DNA from: an uncultured Eubacteriales bacterium
Lineage (GTDB): Bacteria > Bacillota > Clostridia > Oscillospirales > CAG-272
Assembly (NCBI GenBank): GCA_900548735.1
Contig: URMC01000012.1
Span: 1-28,348, forward strand
Direction of reading: 5' to 3'
DNA length: 28,348 nt
How positions within the stretch are numbered: the stretch's first letter is position 1; each line of letters begins with the position of its first letter. A model generated the notes under the pieces. The model saw nothing but the letters and a program-made list of their open reading frames with translations. It was not told where the DNA came from and made no database searches. Positions 1 through 8,182 of this stretch are shown piece by piece. Both the position numbers and the translations under genes were made by a program.

Positions 1-139
1 CCGTATTCTGCAGGTCGATGATAAAAATCCCGATACGCTCCGAGAAGATGTACTCCTGCATTTTAGCGTTCCAACTTCTGGAGTGATGTCCGAAATGGAC
101 GCCTGCTTCAAGCAACTGCTTGATCGTGATAACTGACAT
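1..139 (-). CDS. rpsB: 30S ribosomal protein S2, N-terminal part (runs off left edge)
   Basis: Protein S2 of the small ribosomal subunit. Only the first 46 codons are in the window. The translation begins MSVITIKQLLEAGVHFGHHS and continues with SWNAKMQEYIF and IFIIDLQNT, which matches the strongly conserved S2 N-terminus (KQLLEAGVHFGH, WNPKM, IYIIDLQKT). The start at 139 is supported by an AAGGAGG-type site at 148-155. A sigma-A promoter (264-293) and a leader of roughly 118 nt precede it. In most bacteria tsf (EF-Ts) follows rpsB and would lie beyond the left edge, which cannot be seen here. Confidence 0.96.
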   Translation of the reverse strand, partial: MSVITIKQLLEAGVHFGHHSRSWNAKMQEYIFSERIGIFIIDLQNT

Positions 140-257
140 TTTACATGTCCTCCTTCGGTTTTTCCACCACAGGCCCCACGCCGTGACCGTTGCCGGCACC
201 GACTGCGCAGTAACTTGCCTGTGTGTGAATTTAAATTTCGCCTGTTTTTCACAAGCA
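140..257 (-). promoter_or_regulatory. Structured 5' leader of rpsB
   Basis: Between the predicted transcription start (about 257) and the rpsB start codon lie about 118 untranslated nucleotides. They can fold: a perfect 7-bp helix joins 217-223 to 168-174 (GCCTGTG with CACAGGC on the plus strand). It encloses a palindrome at 202-211 (ACTGCGCAGT) and a short CCG-GCAA-CGG hairpin. In gamma-proteobacteria the rpsB leader mediates autoregulation by S2. Whether this leader does the same is inference, as I cannot match it to a known motif. Confidence 0.4.
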
Positions 258-263
258 TTTTGC

Positions 264-293
264 ATTATACCATATTTTGCATAGCCGCGTCAA
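264..293 (-). promoter_or_regulatory. Sigma-A promoter of rpsB
   Basis: On the minus strand the -35 box TTGACG (288-293) and the -10 box TATAAT (264-269) are separated by 18 bases. The -35 box lies in the centre of a small inverted repeat (GCCGC at 284-288 and GCGGC at 294-298), and two direct repeats lie just upstream (308-325). Confidence 0.85.
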
Positions 294-307
294 GCGGCGG
301 CACGGAA

Positions 308-325
308 TTTACACTTTGTTTACAC
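308..325. repeat. Helically phased direct repeat upstream of the rpsB promoter
   Basis: TTTACAC occurs at 308-314 and again at 319-325, an 11-base period or about one helical turn. It lies 15 bases upstream of the rpsB -35 box and just after the ClpE-like gene's stop. It could be a regulator site or part of an AT-rich upstream element, or chance. Confidence 0.4.
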
Positions 326-334
326 CTACCGGTA

Positions 335-2656
335 TTAAAGCGCTTCAATGGTCAGTTTCCCGTTTCTTGCCCCGACCGAAGCATGTGTGATCGTATGCTC
401 ATAATCTCGGATGATTTTCTCAGCCAGGGTATCCTCCACGTGCGTCTGAATATACCGACGCATATTCCGCGCGCCGAATTTGTGAGAATAGGAGTTTTCC
501 GCGATCAGAGCCAGCGCTTTGTCGCTGTACGTCAGGCGAATGTTGCGCTCTGCCAGCGCGGTTTTCAGCTCCTCCATCATAATACCGGCAATCTTGGCAA
601 AATCCTCCTTGTCAAGCGAGCGGAAGGTGATCACCTCATCCACACGGTTGAGAAACTCCGGGCGCAGGAACGTGGAAAGCGCTTTTTCAGTGCGGGCATC
701 CGCATCCGAAGTGGTACCGTCCCCAAACCCTGCCAGCGCCCCTGCCCGGTCGGAGCCGGCGTTGGTCGTCATAATCAGCACGGTGTTTTCAAAATTGACG
801 GTTTTGCCCTGTGCGTCCGTAATTCTGCCGTCGTCCAGAATCTGCAACAGCACGTTCAGTACATCCGGGTGGGCTTTTTCGATTTCGTCAAACAGCACCA
901 CGGAGTACGGGCGGCGGCGGATTTTTTCGGTCAGTTGCCCCGCCTCGTCATAACCGACGTATCCGGGGGGCGCCCCGATAATGCGGGAGACCGAGTGCTT
1001 TTCCATAAATTCCGACATATCCAGCCGGATAAGCGTTTCCGGAGAGTCAAACAGATCCGCGGCAAGCGTCTTGACCAGTTCGGTTTTCCCTACGCCGGTG
1101 GGGCCGGCAAAGATAAACGAAACAGGTTTCCTTTTATAAGAAACGCCCGCGCGATTGCGCTTGATGGCACGCGTTACGGCTTCCACCGCTTTATCCTTCC
1201 CGATGATACGCTTTTTCAGCCGTGCTTCCAGCCCGTCGATCCGCTCAAACTCGTTTTCACTGATACTGGACGCCGGGATCCCCGTCCAGACCTCAATCAC
1301 TCTTGCCAGTTCCTCTCCGGTCATGGTGACTTTGCCGCAATCCGGTTCGATTTCCGCCAGGCGCGCCGAGAGTTGCAACTCCTTTGCTTTGATCTTTGCC
1401 AGTTCCTCGTAGCGTGCTTTTTCGGACTGCTCGTCATTGGCGCCCTCTGCCTCCAAAGCCTCCCGTTTCTCTTTTTCCGACAACATCTGTTCTTTTATTT
1501 CATAACTTTCGTTCAGAACAGCACTGTTGAGAGAAAGGTTTGCGGCGGCTTCGTCCAACAGGTCAATGGCTTTATCCGGCAGATACCGATCGGTAATATA
1601 CCGCTCCGAGAGCACGACGGCGCGCCGCAGCAGTTCATCCGGAATGTGGACGGCGTGAAACTCCTCATAGTAATGTTTGATGCCTTTGAGCATATCGACC
1701 GTGTCGTCAATCGACGGCTCGTTGACCATAATCGGCTGGAAACGGCGTTCCAGCGCGGTGTCTTTTTCGATATACTTCCGATACTCGTTGAGCGTAGTAG
1801 CACCGATGATCTGCACCTCGCCGCGCGACAGTGCGGGCTTGAGGATATTGGCAGCGTTGACACTGCCCTCCGCATCTCCGGTGCCGACAATGTTGTGGAC
1901 TTCATCAATGACCAGAATGACATTTCCCGCTTCGGTCACCTCTTTGAGAAGCCCCAAAATGCGGGATTCAAACTGCCCACGGAATTGTGTGCCCGCCACC
2001 AGCGCGGTCAAATCCACCAGGTAAACCTGCTTGCCACGCAGTTTGTAAGGAACATTATTCTCGGCAATCCGTTGTGCCAGTGCTTCCGCAATAGCGGTCT
2101 TGCCCACGCCGGGCTCGCCGATCAGACAGGGGTTGTTTTTCTGCCTGCGGCAAAGAATCTGAATCATGCGCGCCAGCTCCCGCTCGCGCCCGACGATGCG
2201 GTCCAGTTTTCCTTCTGCCGCTCTTTCGGTCAGATTGCGGCAATAGGTATCCAAAAACTTATATTTTTTGGCTTTCGGCGCGTTTTTCTCGTTTGTTTTT
2301 TGCTCTTTGGTATGACTATCCTCCCCTTCTTTCGGGGTATTGTTACCGAAAAGCCCGCTTTCACGGAACAATGCCGGAAAATCAATGGCGGGCGCGCCGC
2401 CGTCCTCATTGTCATCATTATCGGAGGGCACCCCGCCGACCTGATTGATCAGCCCGCGGATATCCTCTTCCATATTCTGCATTTGCTCCGGGGAGATTCC
2501 GAGCGACCCCATTACATTTCCCATCATCTGATCGGTGGGTAACCCCATTTCCTTTGCGCATTTCATGCAAAGCCCCTCGGTCACCCTCTGACCGTTTTCG
2601 GTTTTCGTCAGAAACACCGTCGCCATTCTTTTATGGCATTTGGAACACATTACCAT
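335..2656 (-). CDS. clpE: ClpE-like ATP-dependent Clp protease ATP-binding subunit with N-terminal zinc finger
   Basis: A Hsp100/Clp AAA+ unfoldase of 773 aa that would form hexamers and feed substrates to ClpP. Residues 1-40 hold a four-cysteine zinc finger (C4, C7, C30, C33), the hallmark of ClpE, and the Clp_N repeat domain of ClpA/ClpC is absent. An acidic, low-complexity linker follows (about 75-130). AAA module 1 has Walker A at 180-187 (GEPGVGKT) and Walker B ending D251-E252. A coiled middle domain spans about 375-435. AAA module 2 has Walker A at 518-525 (GPTGVGKT) and Walker B ending D590-E591. A Gly-Phe-Gly loop near 643-645 sits where ClpP-docking loops lie. The start has an AGGTG site. 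It is the last gene of the ruvC operon, 56 bases after the DUF5711-like gene. No CtsR operator is visible nearby, unlike clpE in Bacillus. ClpC without its N-domain is the alternative name. Confidence 0.88.
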   Translation of the reverse strand: MVMCSKCHKRMATVFLTKTENGQRVTEGLCMKCAKEMGLPTDQMMGNVMGSLGISPEQMQNMEEDIRGLINQVGGVPSDNDDNEDGGAPAIDFPALFRESGLFGNNTPKEGEDSHTKEQKTNEKNAPKAKKYKFLDTYCRNLTERAAEGKLDRIVGRERELARMIQILCRRQKNNPCLIGEPGVGKTAIAEALAQRIAENNVPYKLRGKQVYLVDLTALVAGTQFRGQFESRILGLLKEVTEAGNVILVIDEVHNIVGTGDAEGSVNAANILKPALSRGEVQIIGATTLNEYRKYIEKDTALERRFQPIMVNEPSIDDTVDMLKGIKHYYEEFHAVHIPDELLRRAVVLSERYITDRYLPDKAIDLLDEAAANLSLNSAVLNESYEIKEQMLSEKEKREALEAEGANDEQSEKARYEELAKIKAKELQLSARLAEIEPDCGKVTMTGEELARVIEVWTGIPASSISENEFERIDGLEARLKKRIIGKDKAVEAVTRAIKRNRAGVSYKRKPVSFIFAGPTGVGKTELVKTLAADLFDSPETLIRLDMSEFMEKHSVSRIIGAPPGYVGYDEAGQLTEKIRRRPYSVVLFDEIEKAHPDVLNVLLQILDDGRITDAQGKTVNFENTVLIMTTNAGSDRAGALAGFGDGTTSDADARTEKALSTFLRPEFLNRVDEVITFRSLDKEDFAKIAGIMMEELKTALAERNIRLTYSDKALALIAENSYSHKFGARNMRRYIQTHVEDTLAEKIIRDYEHTITHASVGARNGKLTIEAL

Positions 2657-2686
2657 ACTGACACCTGCCCTTTGTCTGATTTCGAT

Positions 2687-2714
2687 AGAAAAGCCTTGCT
2701 TTTCTTATTTTTTT
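2687..2714 (+). terminator. Hairpin with T-tract on the plus strand (antisense-facing)
   Basis: A perfect 8-bp stem (AGAAAAGC at 2687-2694, GCTTTTCT at 2698-2705) with a 3-base loop is followed on the plus strand by TATTTTTTTA. In the minus direction, in which the flanking genes are read, the stem is not followed by a U-tract. As a terminator it therefore faces antisense transcription. In the sense direction it may only be an mRNA hairpin between the DUF5711-like and ClpE-like genes. Confidence 0.4.
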
Positions 2715-3927
2715 ACTCGGTGACCGCATAAAACGCGGTAATATTTCTTCTTACCGCCGCTACCCGTGTGCCGGAAACGGCGAGAATTTTCTCGGTGCCT
2801 TCCGCACACGAAACACTGCCAAGCTCCTCGCCTTTGGAAGAGAACGACTGAATTTTCTCCCCCGAGAGCACAAACAGTGTTTTGCCGGAAAGTGCCATCC
2901 CGGAAACCGCACAATCAAATTCTTTGGAAAAAAGCACGTCTCCCTTTTTGTCAAGCAACAGCACCCCGGTAGATGTCGGCATATTTTTTTCGCACAGCGC
3001 CACGGCAAACCCGTGTTCATCACCTGCCACAAGCACCGGTGATTTCCCGCCAAAAGAAATATTTTCCAGTGTTTTGCCGTCGGTCTGAAGCACGAGGGCG
3101 CCGTTCTCTCCCACCACGGCAATATTTTTGGAGGTCAGAAACAATACGGTTTCCGGCAAGCCGACGGAAAGCGAGACGGTTGCGGTAGGCTCCCGCCCGC
3201 CGATTTCGTAAACATCCAGCAAGCCGCCGTCGGTTCCAAGCCCCAAGAAGGCGATTTTTTCGCCGTTTTCGGAAAGTGCCATGTCAAGCGTTGCGGAACC
3301 GCGCTCAAAACGTTGTGTCAGCGCAAACCCGCTGTCATAATACAGAACCGAAGAAAGCGCCTTTTCGGAAGGGGTCAGAACGGCAAACGCGCCGGAATCG
3401 GAAACCGCAATCCCGAGAATCGGGGCATCCGTTTCCCCATGGTACAGCTCATCATAGGAATTATACACATAAAAATCCGTTCCGCCGAAGTCATAGGCAA
3501 TAACATAGCGCCTGGAAAGTGCCAAACGCGGCTCTTTCAGAGTAAGCTCAGCATACAGCGCCCGCTCACCGTCAGAGCGAAAGATCTCCACACCGGCAGT
3601 GCTGACCCGCACGATCCCACCCTGATAGAGCCCGAAGGACGAGTTCCCTTCATGATAGGCATAACTGACCTCATCGCAATCCGCGCTGACAGCGGCGGCA
3701 ATGCCGGAAAGGTCTTTTACGAAATAATACAGGCTGTCATAGGTAAACGCGCGTGAGAAAAACAGCACAAACAACACCGCAAAGAGAACCAGCGTGATCA
3801 GGAGAACGCGAAAGACGTTACGATAGCGCCGCGCCACTGCTCCGAAGTAGCCTTCCGGCTTTTCGGTAGCCACAGGCAACACCGGTGAAGTGACCTTGAT
3901 CAATGCCTTGTTTTCATTTTCTTCCAT
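2713..3927 (-). CDS. Membrane-anchored DUF5711-like protein, possible beta-propeller
   Basis: A 404-aa protein of unknown function. An N-terminal cytoplasmic tail of about 38 residues is followed by a single strongly hydrophobic segment (about 39-61), then a large domain predicted to lie outside the membrane. That domain has repeated short beta-rich blocks of the type seen in WD40- or PQQ-like propellers, such as AVSDSGAFAVL, ALSENGEKIAFLG and AVSGTRVAAV. From memory this resembles the DUF5711 family of Clostridia, but I cannot verify the assignment. The start has a clear AAAGGAG site. It lies 35 bases after truA and before the ClpE-like gene in the same operon. No catalytic motif is visible. 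Confidence 0.7.
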   Translation of the reverse strand: MEENENKALIKVTSPVLPVATEKPEGYFGAVARRYRNVFRVLLITLVLFAVLFVLFFSRAFTYDSLYYFVKDLSGIAAAVSADCDEVSYAYHEGNSSFGLYQGGIVRVSTAGVEIFRSDGERALYAELTLKEPRLALSRRYVIAYDFGGTDFYVYNSYDELYHGETDAPILGIAVSDSGAFAVLTPSEKALSSVLYYDSGFALTQRFERGSATLDMALSENGEKIAFLGLGTDGGLLDVYEIGGREPTATVSLSVGLPETVLFLTSKNIAVVGENGALVLQTDGKTLENISFGGKSPVLVAGDEHGFAVALCEKNMPTSTGVLLLDKKGDVLFSKEFDCAVSGMALSGKTLFVLSGEKIQSFSSKGEELGSVSCAEGTEKILAVSGTRVAAVRRNITAFYAVTE

Positions 3928-3962
3928 GGGTTCTCCTTTCTATACTGATCGGTCCGTAGATT

Positions 3963-4745
3963 TTATATCCGAAATTCCTCCGGGTAGAACACCCGGTCAA
4001 GATACAGCCCGCAGGCGGGCGCGGTGGCACCCAGCTGATGCCGGTCAAGCGACGCAATCCGCGCCGGCAATTCCTCTGCCGGAGTCGTGCCTTTCGCCAC
4101 ATCCCGCAAGGTGCCAGCCATGATACGCACCATATGGTATAAGAAGCCGTCCGCGCGGACGCGGAAAGAAATCAGTTCGCCGCTACGGGTAACGGAAGCG
4201 GAAAAAACCTGTCTTGTTGCGTCTTTGGGGTCGGTATCCGCGCCCTGATCCCGCAGGGCGGAAAAATCCCGTTTCCCTACAAAGCACGCTACCGCCGTCT
4301 GCATCCTTTGCAGTGCCGCGTCATCTATGCGCCACGGAATCTGCCAGGCACGATCCAGCAAAAATGGATTGCGCGCCATGCCGTTCCAAAAAAGATATTC
4401 GTATTCTTTTGCCGTTACGCCATAGCGCGGGTGAAAATCCTCCGGCACCCACCGCGCCGCCAGCACCGAAATATCCTCGGGCAGATGGGCATTCCATGCC
4501 ATGGGCATTTTCTCCATAGGAATGGCGGTTTCAAGCCCGCTTTTCCCTTTTCTTGCGACCGTGGCGCAAAAGCCGCGGGCATGTACCCCGCTGTCGGTAC
4601 GGCTACAACCGACAATATCACACTCGGTGCCAAACAAGGCTTTTGCGGCACCATTCAGTTTTTCCTGAACTGTAATTCCGTTTGGTTGCACCTGATAACC
4701 GCAATAAGCAGTGCCGAGATAGGCAATTTTCAAAAACAGCTTCAT
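3963..4745 (-). CDS. truA: tRNA pseudouridine(38-40) synthase TruA
   Basis: Converts uridines 38, 39 and 40 of the tRNA anticodon arm to pseudouridine. The 260-aa length is normal. The N-terminus (KIAYLGTAYCGYQVQ) and the catalytic block GCSRTDSGVHA, with catalytic Asp at residue 51, are diagnostic. C-terminal motifs (DGFLYHMVRIMAGTLRDVA) also match. It starts 6 bases after ecfT. Its start overlaps a GTGAGG stretch that serves as both the ecfT stop region and the ribosome binding site, suggesting translational coupling. The ecfA1-ecfA2-ecfT-truA order is common in Bacillota, where this block often sits among ribosomal protein genes. Here it sits in a ruvC operon instead. Confidence 0.96.
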   Translation of the reverse strand: MKLFLKIAYLGTAYCGYQVQPNGITVQEKLNGAAKALFGTECDIVGCSRTDSGVHARGFCATVARKGKSGLETAIPMEKMPMAWNAHLPEDISVLAARWVPEDFHPRYGVTAKEYEYLFWNGMARNPFLLDRAWQIPWRIDDAALQRMQTAVACFVGKRDFSALRDQGADTDPKDATRQVFSASVTRSGELISFRVRADGFLYHMVRIMAGTLRDVAKGTTPAEELPARIASLDRHQLGATAPACGLYLDRVFYPEEFRI

Positions 4746-4751
4746 AGTGCC

Positions 4752-5576
4752 TCACTTCATCGTATAGCCGTAGCCCATCCGGTTTAAGAAAAAGATACCG
4801 GTACCAAATGCCAGCATCAACACCAGCGCCACAAAATCCCGCGCGTGCAGATGCGCCACAGTCATTTTCGTGCGCCCCCTTCCGCCACGGTAGCACCGGC
4901 ATTCCATTGCCATGGCAAGCTCGTCCGCCCGGCGGAACGAGGAAACAAACAGCGGTATGAGAATCGGAATCAGCGCCTTGGCGCGTTTGACCAGTCCGCC
5001 GCTGGAAAAATCCACGCCGCGCGCTTTCTGTGCGCTCATAATCTTGGTGGTCTCCTCCGAGAGCGTCGGCACAAAGCGCAGGGCAATCGTCATCATCATC
5101 GCAAACTCATGCACGGGCACGTGCAAAACCCGCAAAGGAGACAGCAGGCTTTCAATGGCATCGGTCAGGGCAATCGGCGTGGTGGTGTACGTGAGAAACA
5201 GGCTGGTTCCCAACACCAGAACCACAATGCGCACCATCATAAATACGGCGTTGTAAATTCCCTCGGTGTAGATATGAAGCCGCCAGAACGACCATAGCGG
5301 CTCCCCCGCCCCTTTGATCCAGAAAAGATTCAGGATTACGGTAAAAAGCATCACAAACAGGATCGGGCGAATGGCACGGAACACGATCTTTGGCGGGATA
5401 CGACTGATCAGCAGTAAAAACAATGCCGAGAGTGCCAGCGCCGCAAAACTGAGCACATTTTTGCACAGGAAAACCGCCACGATGTAGAGGATGGAAAGAA
5501 TCACCTTCATCCTGGCATCTGCCCGGTGCAAAAACGATTTGGCAGGATAATACTGCCCCAGCGAAATCTGATTCAT
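4752..5576 (-). CDS. ecfT: Energy-coupling factor transporter transmembrane protein EcfT
   Basis: The membrane scaffold of a group II ECF importer, linking two ATPases to interchangeable substrate-binding S components (vitamins, metals). The 274-aa protein has several hydrophobic segments (about 24-38, 43-57, 70-87, 108-130, 200-213, 248-266). It carries the first coupling motif, Ala-Arg-Gly at 185-187. The second, usually Ala-Arg-Gly or Ala-Arg-Cys, appears as Cys-Arg-Cys at 226-228 within AMECRCYRGG. Its ATG overlaps the ecfA2 stop by 4 bases. No S component gene lies in the window, so the substrate cannot be named. Confidence 0.95.
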   Translation of the reverse strand: MNQISLGQYYPAKSFLHRADARMKVILSILYIVAVFLCKNVLSFAALALSALFLLLISRIPPKIVFRAIRPILFVMLFTVILNLFWIKGAGEPLWSFWRLHIYTEGIYNAVFMMVRIVVLVLGTSLFLTYTTTPIALTDAIESLLSPLRVLHVPVHEFAMMMTIALRFVPTLSEETTKIMSAQKARGVDFSSGGLVKRAKALIPILIPLFVSSFRRADELAMAMECRCYRGGRGRTKMTVAHLHARDFVALVLMLAFGTGIFFLNRMGYGYTMK

Positions 5577-6436
5577 AGAGTTTCCTTTTCGGAAAAGAGC
5601 GGCAACAGCGCCGAAAGCGCTGCGGGTACGGTATAAATCCCGTTCGGAAGAGCCACGCCTTTTTCCTGTAATAATAGTGCAAGCCGCGTGATCTGTGGCA
5701 CGTCAAGCCCCACGGAAGCAAGCTCCGATGCGTGAGAAAATACCTCATCGCGGGAGCCGGACAAAAAGACTTTCGCCTGTGACATCACCACAATGTCATC
5801 GCAATAAATCGCCATATCCTCCATGCTGTGACTGACGATGATGACAGTAGCCCCGGATTTTTGCCCATAACGGCGCACCGCGTGAAGAATGGTATCTCTC
5901 CCGCGCGGGTCAAGCCCCGCCGCAGGTTCGTCCAACACCAGCACTTCCGGGCGCATTGCCATCACGCCGGCAATCGCGGCGCGGCGCTTCTGCCCGCCGG
6001 AAAGATCGAACGGAGAAGCGGAAAGAAACGATTCGTCCAATTCCACCAGTTCCGCCGCTTCCTTTACCCGCTCGTCAATTTCCGTTTCCGAAAGCCCCAT
6101 GTTCCGGGGACCGAACGCAATATCTTTCCGGACCGTTTCTTCAAACAACTGATACTCCGGATACTGCATCACAAGCCCCACGCGAAAGCGCACCCGGCGG
6201 ATTTCTTTGGGCTTTGCCCAGATGTCCTCACCGTCAAGCAACACCTTGCCGCTCTCCGGCTTTTCCAGCCCGTTGAAGAGTTGCACCATGGTGGATTTGC
6301 CGGAGCCGGTATGCCCGATAATCCCGGTCACCGCGCTCTCGCGGATGGTCAGACTGACGTCGTCCAGCGCTTTGACCTCGAACGGCGTTCCTTTGCCGTA
6401 GGTATAGGAAATATGATCAAGCGTTACGGTTGCCAT
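5573..6436 (-). CDS. ecfA2: Energy-coupling factor transporter ATPase EcfA2
   Basis: One of two ABC ATPases of the ECF module. The 287-aa protein shows Walker A at 41-49 (GHTGSGKST), Q-loop Gln91, signature LSGGQ at 145-149, Walker B ending D169-E170 and the switch region VSHSMED. The MQYPEYQLFEETV segment is typical of EcfA2. The start lies 20 bases inside the end of ecfA1, and its stop overlaps ecfT by 4 bases, so the three ECF genes are translationally coupled. Confidence 0.95.
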   Translation of the reverse strand: MATVTLDHISYTYGKGTPFEVKALDDVSLTIRESAVTGIIGHTGSGKSTMVQLFNGLEKPESGKVLLDGEDIWAKPKEIRRVRFRVGLVMQYPEYQLFEETVRKDIAFGPRNMGLSETEIDERVKEAAELVELDESFLSASPFDLSGGQKRRAAIAGVMAMRPEVLVLDEPAAGLDPRGRDTILHAVRRYGQKSGATVIIVSHSMEDMAIYCDDIVVMSQAKVFLSGSRDEVFSHASELASVGLDVPQITRLALLLQEKGVALPNGIYTVPAALSALLPLFSEKETL

Positions 6437-7301
6437 ACTGCCTCTCTTTCAGCGCCTGTAAAATCAGTTCCGCGCATTCCTCGGTGGTGACGGGCTCTCC
6501 CGGAAGTCGGACGCCCTTTTTCCGCAGTTCGTGCACCAGCGCCGTGCATTGGGGCACGTCCAGCCCCACGCGCTGCAACAAATCCGCATTTGCAAACACC
6601 TCGGCGGGGGTGCCATCCAACAGAATTTTTCCGTCATCCAGCACAATCACACGCCCGGCGCGTGCCGCCTCGTTCATATAATGCGTGATGGTCAGCACGG
6701 TAATACCCTGCTCCCGGTTCAGTTTTTCAAAGGTTTCTACCACCTCTCGCCGCCCGCGCGGGTCAAGCATTGCGGTGGATTCGTCAAAAATCATACACTC
6801 GGGGCGCATGGCGATCAGCCCTGCGATTGCCACCCGCTGTTTCTGCCCGCCGGAAAGCCGGTGCGGCTCATGCTTGGCGTAAGCTCTCATTCCCACAATA
6901 TCCAGCGCTTCGTCTACGCGGCGGCGGATCTCGGCGGATGGCACGCCAAGGTTTTCTGGGCCGAACGCCACGTCCTCCTCCACCACGGTTGCCACCAGTT
7001 GGTTATCCGGATTCTGAAACACCATGCCGACCTTGCGGCGCAGGTCAAACACATCATCATCGGTCAGATTCGGGTCGGTCAGGTCCTTGCCGGCAACCGT
7101 CAGTTTGCCGCTCTCCGGCTCCAGGATCAGATTCAGGAGTTTTGCCAGCGTGGATTTGCCGGAGCCGTTATGCCCCAGTATCGCCACGTATTCTCCGCGT
7201 TCGATTTCAAACGAAACATCCGACAGCACCCTGCGGATCTCCGCGCCTTCCTCCCGATAGGAGTAGGAAAGGTGCTCGGCTTTGATAAAAGGCTCGCTCA
7301 T
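6417..7301 (-). CDS. ecfA1: Energy-coupling factor transporter ATPase EcfA1
   Basis: Second ABC ATPase of the ECF module, 294 aa. Walker A is at 43-51 (GHNGSGKST), the Q-loop at Gln96 within FQNPDNQLVATVV (typical EcfA1), the signature LSGGQ at 149-153, and Walker B ends D173-E174 followed by the D-loop STAMLDP. The switch His lies in ITHYMNE. The start is preceded by GAGGA overlapping the TGA stop of the upstream methyltransferase gene, with 7 bases between them. It heterodimerises with EcfA2 and drives EcfT by ATP hydrolysis at the membrane. Confidence 0.95.
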   Translation of the reverse strand: MSEPFIKAEHLSYSYREEGAEIRRVLSDVSFEIERGEYVAILGHNGSGKSTLAKLLNLILEPESGKLTVAGKDLTDPNLTDDDVFDLRRKVGMVFQNPDNQLVATVVEEDVAFGPENLGVPSAEIRRRVDEALDIVGMRAYAKHEPHRLSGGQKQRVAIAGLIAMRPECMIFDESTAMLDPRGRREVVETFEKLNREQGITVLTITHYMNEAARAGRVIVLDDGKILLDGTPAEVFANADLLQRVGLDVPQCTALVHELRKKGVRLPGEPVTTEECAELILQALKERQYGNRNA

Positions 7302-7308
7302 CGTATCC

Positions 7309-8169
7309 TCACAGTTCCCAGCGGGCGCTGGCGCCTGCCGGCAGGTATGCGCCCGTGCGCGAAACGCGGATGCCGAGTTCCCCCGCCTCGATTTTCCCGC
7401 CGAAACGGGCGCGCACTTTCAGATCAAGAATATAACTCATCGCCAGGGGTGACAGCCCCGTGGTGTAGGAATTGATCAGGAAAAACAGTGGCTCACGGGA
7501 AAGTAATTCGGAAGCCAGCTCCACCAGCCCGTCCGCGCATTCTTCAATCTTCCACACCTCGCCGGAGGGACCCCTGCCATAGGAAGGCGGATCCATAATA
7601 ATCCCGTCGTAAAAGTTACCGCGCTTGATTTCCCGCTCTACAAACTTTTTGCAGTCGTCCACAATATAGCGGATCGGTGCGTCGGCAAGCCCCGAAAGGC
7701 GCGCGTTTTCTTTTGCCTGCGCCACCATGCCCTTCGCCGCGTCCACATGGACGACCGCGGCGCCTGCTTTTGCGGCGGCAACCGTAGCGCCGCCGGTATA
7801 TGCAAACAGATTCAGCACCTTGATGGGTCTGCCCGCGGTTTTGATCTTCTCCGCAAACCAATCCCAGTTTGCCGCCTGCTCCGGGAAAAGCCCGGTGTGC
7901 TTGAAACCCATGGGGCGGATCAGGAATTTCAGATCGCGATAACCGATCGTCCACTGCTCCGGCAGTCGGTTTTCTTTCCACGCGCCGCCACCGCAGGAGG
8001 AACGGCGATAGGTCGCGTCCGCCTTTTTCCAGAGCGGATGTTTTGCCTCCCCGTGCCAGATAATCTGCGGGTCGGGGCGGATCAGGATATACTTCCCCCA
8101 CCGTTCCAGACGCTCTCCGTCCGAGGCGTCCAACAATTCATAATCTTTCCAGTATTCAGAAGTCCACAT
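7309..8169 (-). CDS. Class I SAM-dependent methyltransferase (RlmI/COG1092-like)
   Basis: A 286-aa Rossmann-fold methyltransferase. The SAM-binding motif I is at about 120-133 (NLFAYTGGATVAAA), the acidic ribose-binding residue follows in HVDAAKGM, and the motif IV DPPSYGRG is at 193-200. These resemble the rRNA cytosine methyltransferases of the RlmI/RlmK group, so an rRNA target is likely but not shown. No PUA domain is visible at the N-terminus. The start at 8169 is chosen because AAAGGG lies 7 bases upstream. The reading frame stays open further, to 8394, but that extension lies inside ruvC and has no family-like sequence. It begins 13 bases after the ruvC stop. Confidence 0.85.
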   Translation of the reverse strand: MWTSEYWKDYELLDASDGERLERWGKYILIRPDPQIIWHGEAKHPLWKKADATYRRSSCGGGAWKENRLPEQWTIGYRDLKFLIRPMGFKHTGLFPEQAANWDWFAEKIKTAGRPIKVLNLFAYTGGATVAAAKAGAAVVHVDAAKGMVAQAKENARLSGLADAPIRYIVDDCKKFVEREIKRGNFYDGIIMDPPSYGRGPSGEVWKIEECADGLVELASELLSREPLFFLINSYTTGLSPLAMSYILDLKVRARFGGKIEAGELGIRVSRTGAYLPAGASARWEL

Positions 8170-8182
8170 TGTTTTCCCTTTG

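Noticed and set aside
215..2542. Open frame of 775 codons on the plus strand opposite the ClpE-like gene
   Set aside because: It mirrors the codon structure of the ClpE-like gene, has no ribosome binding site or family motif, and the minus-strand product is a clear Clp ATPase.
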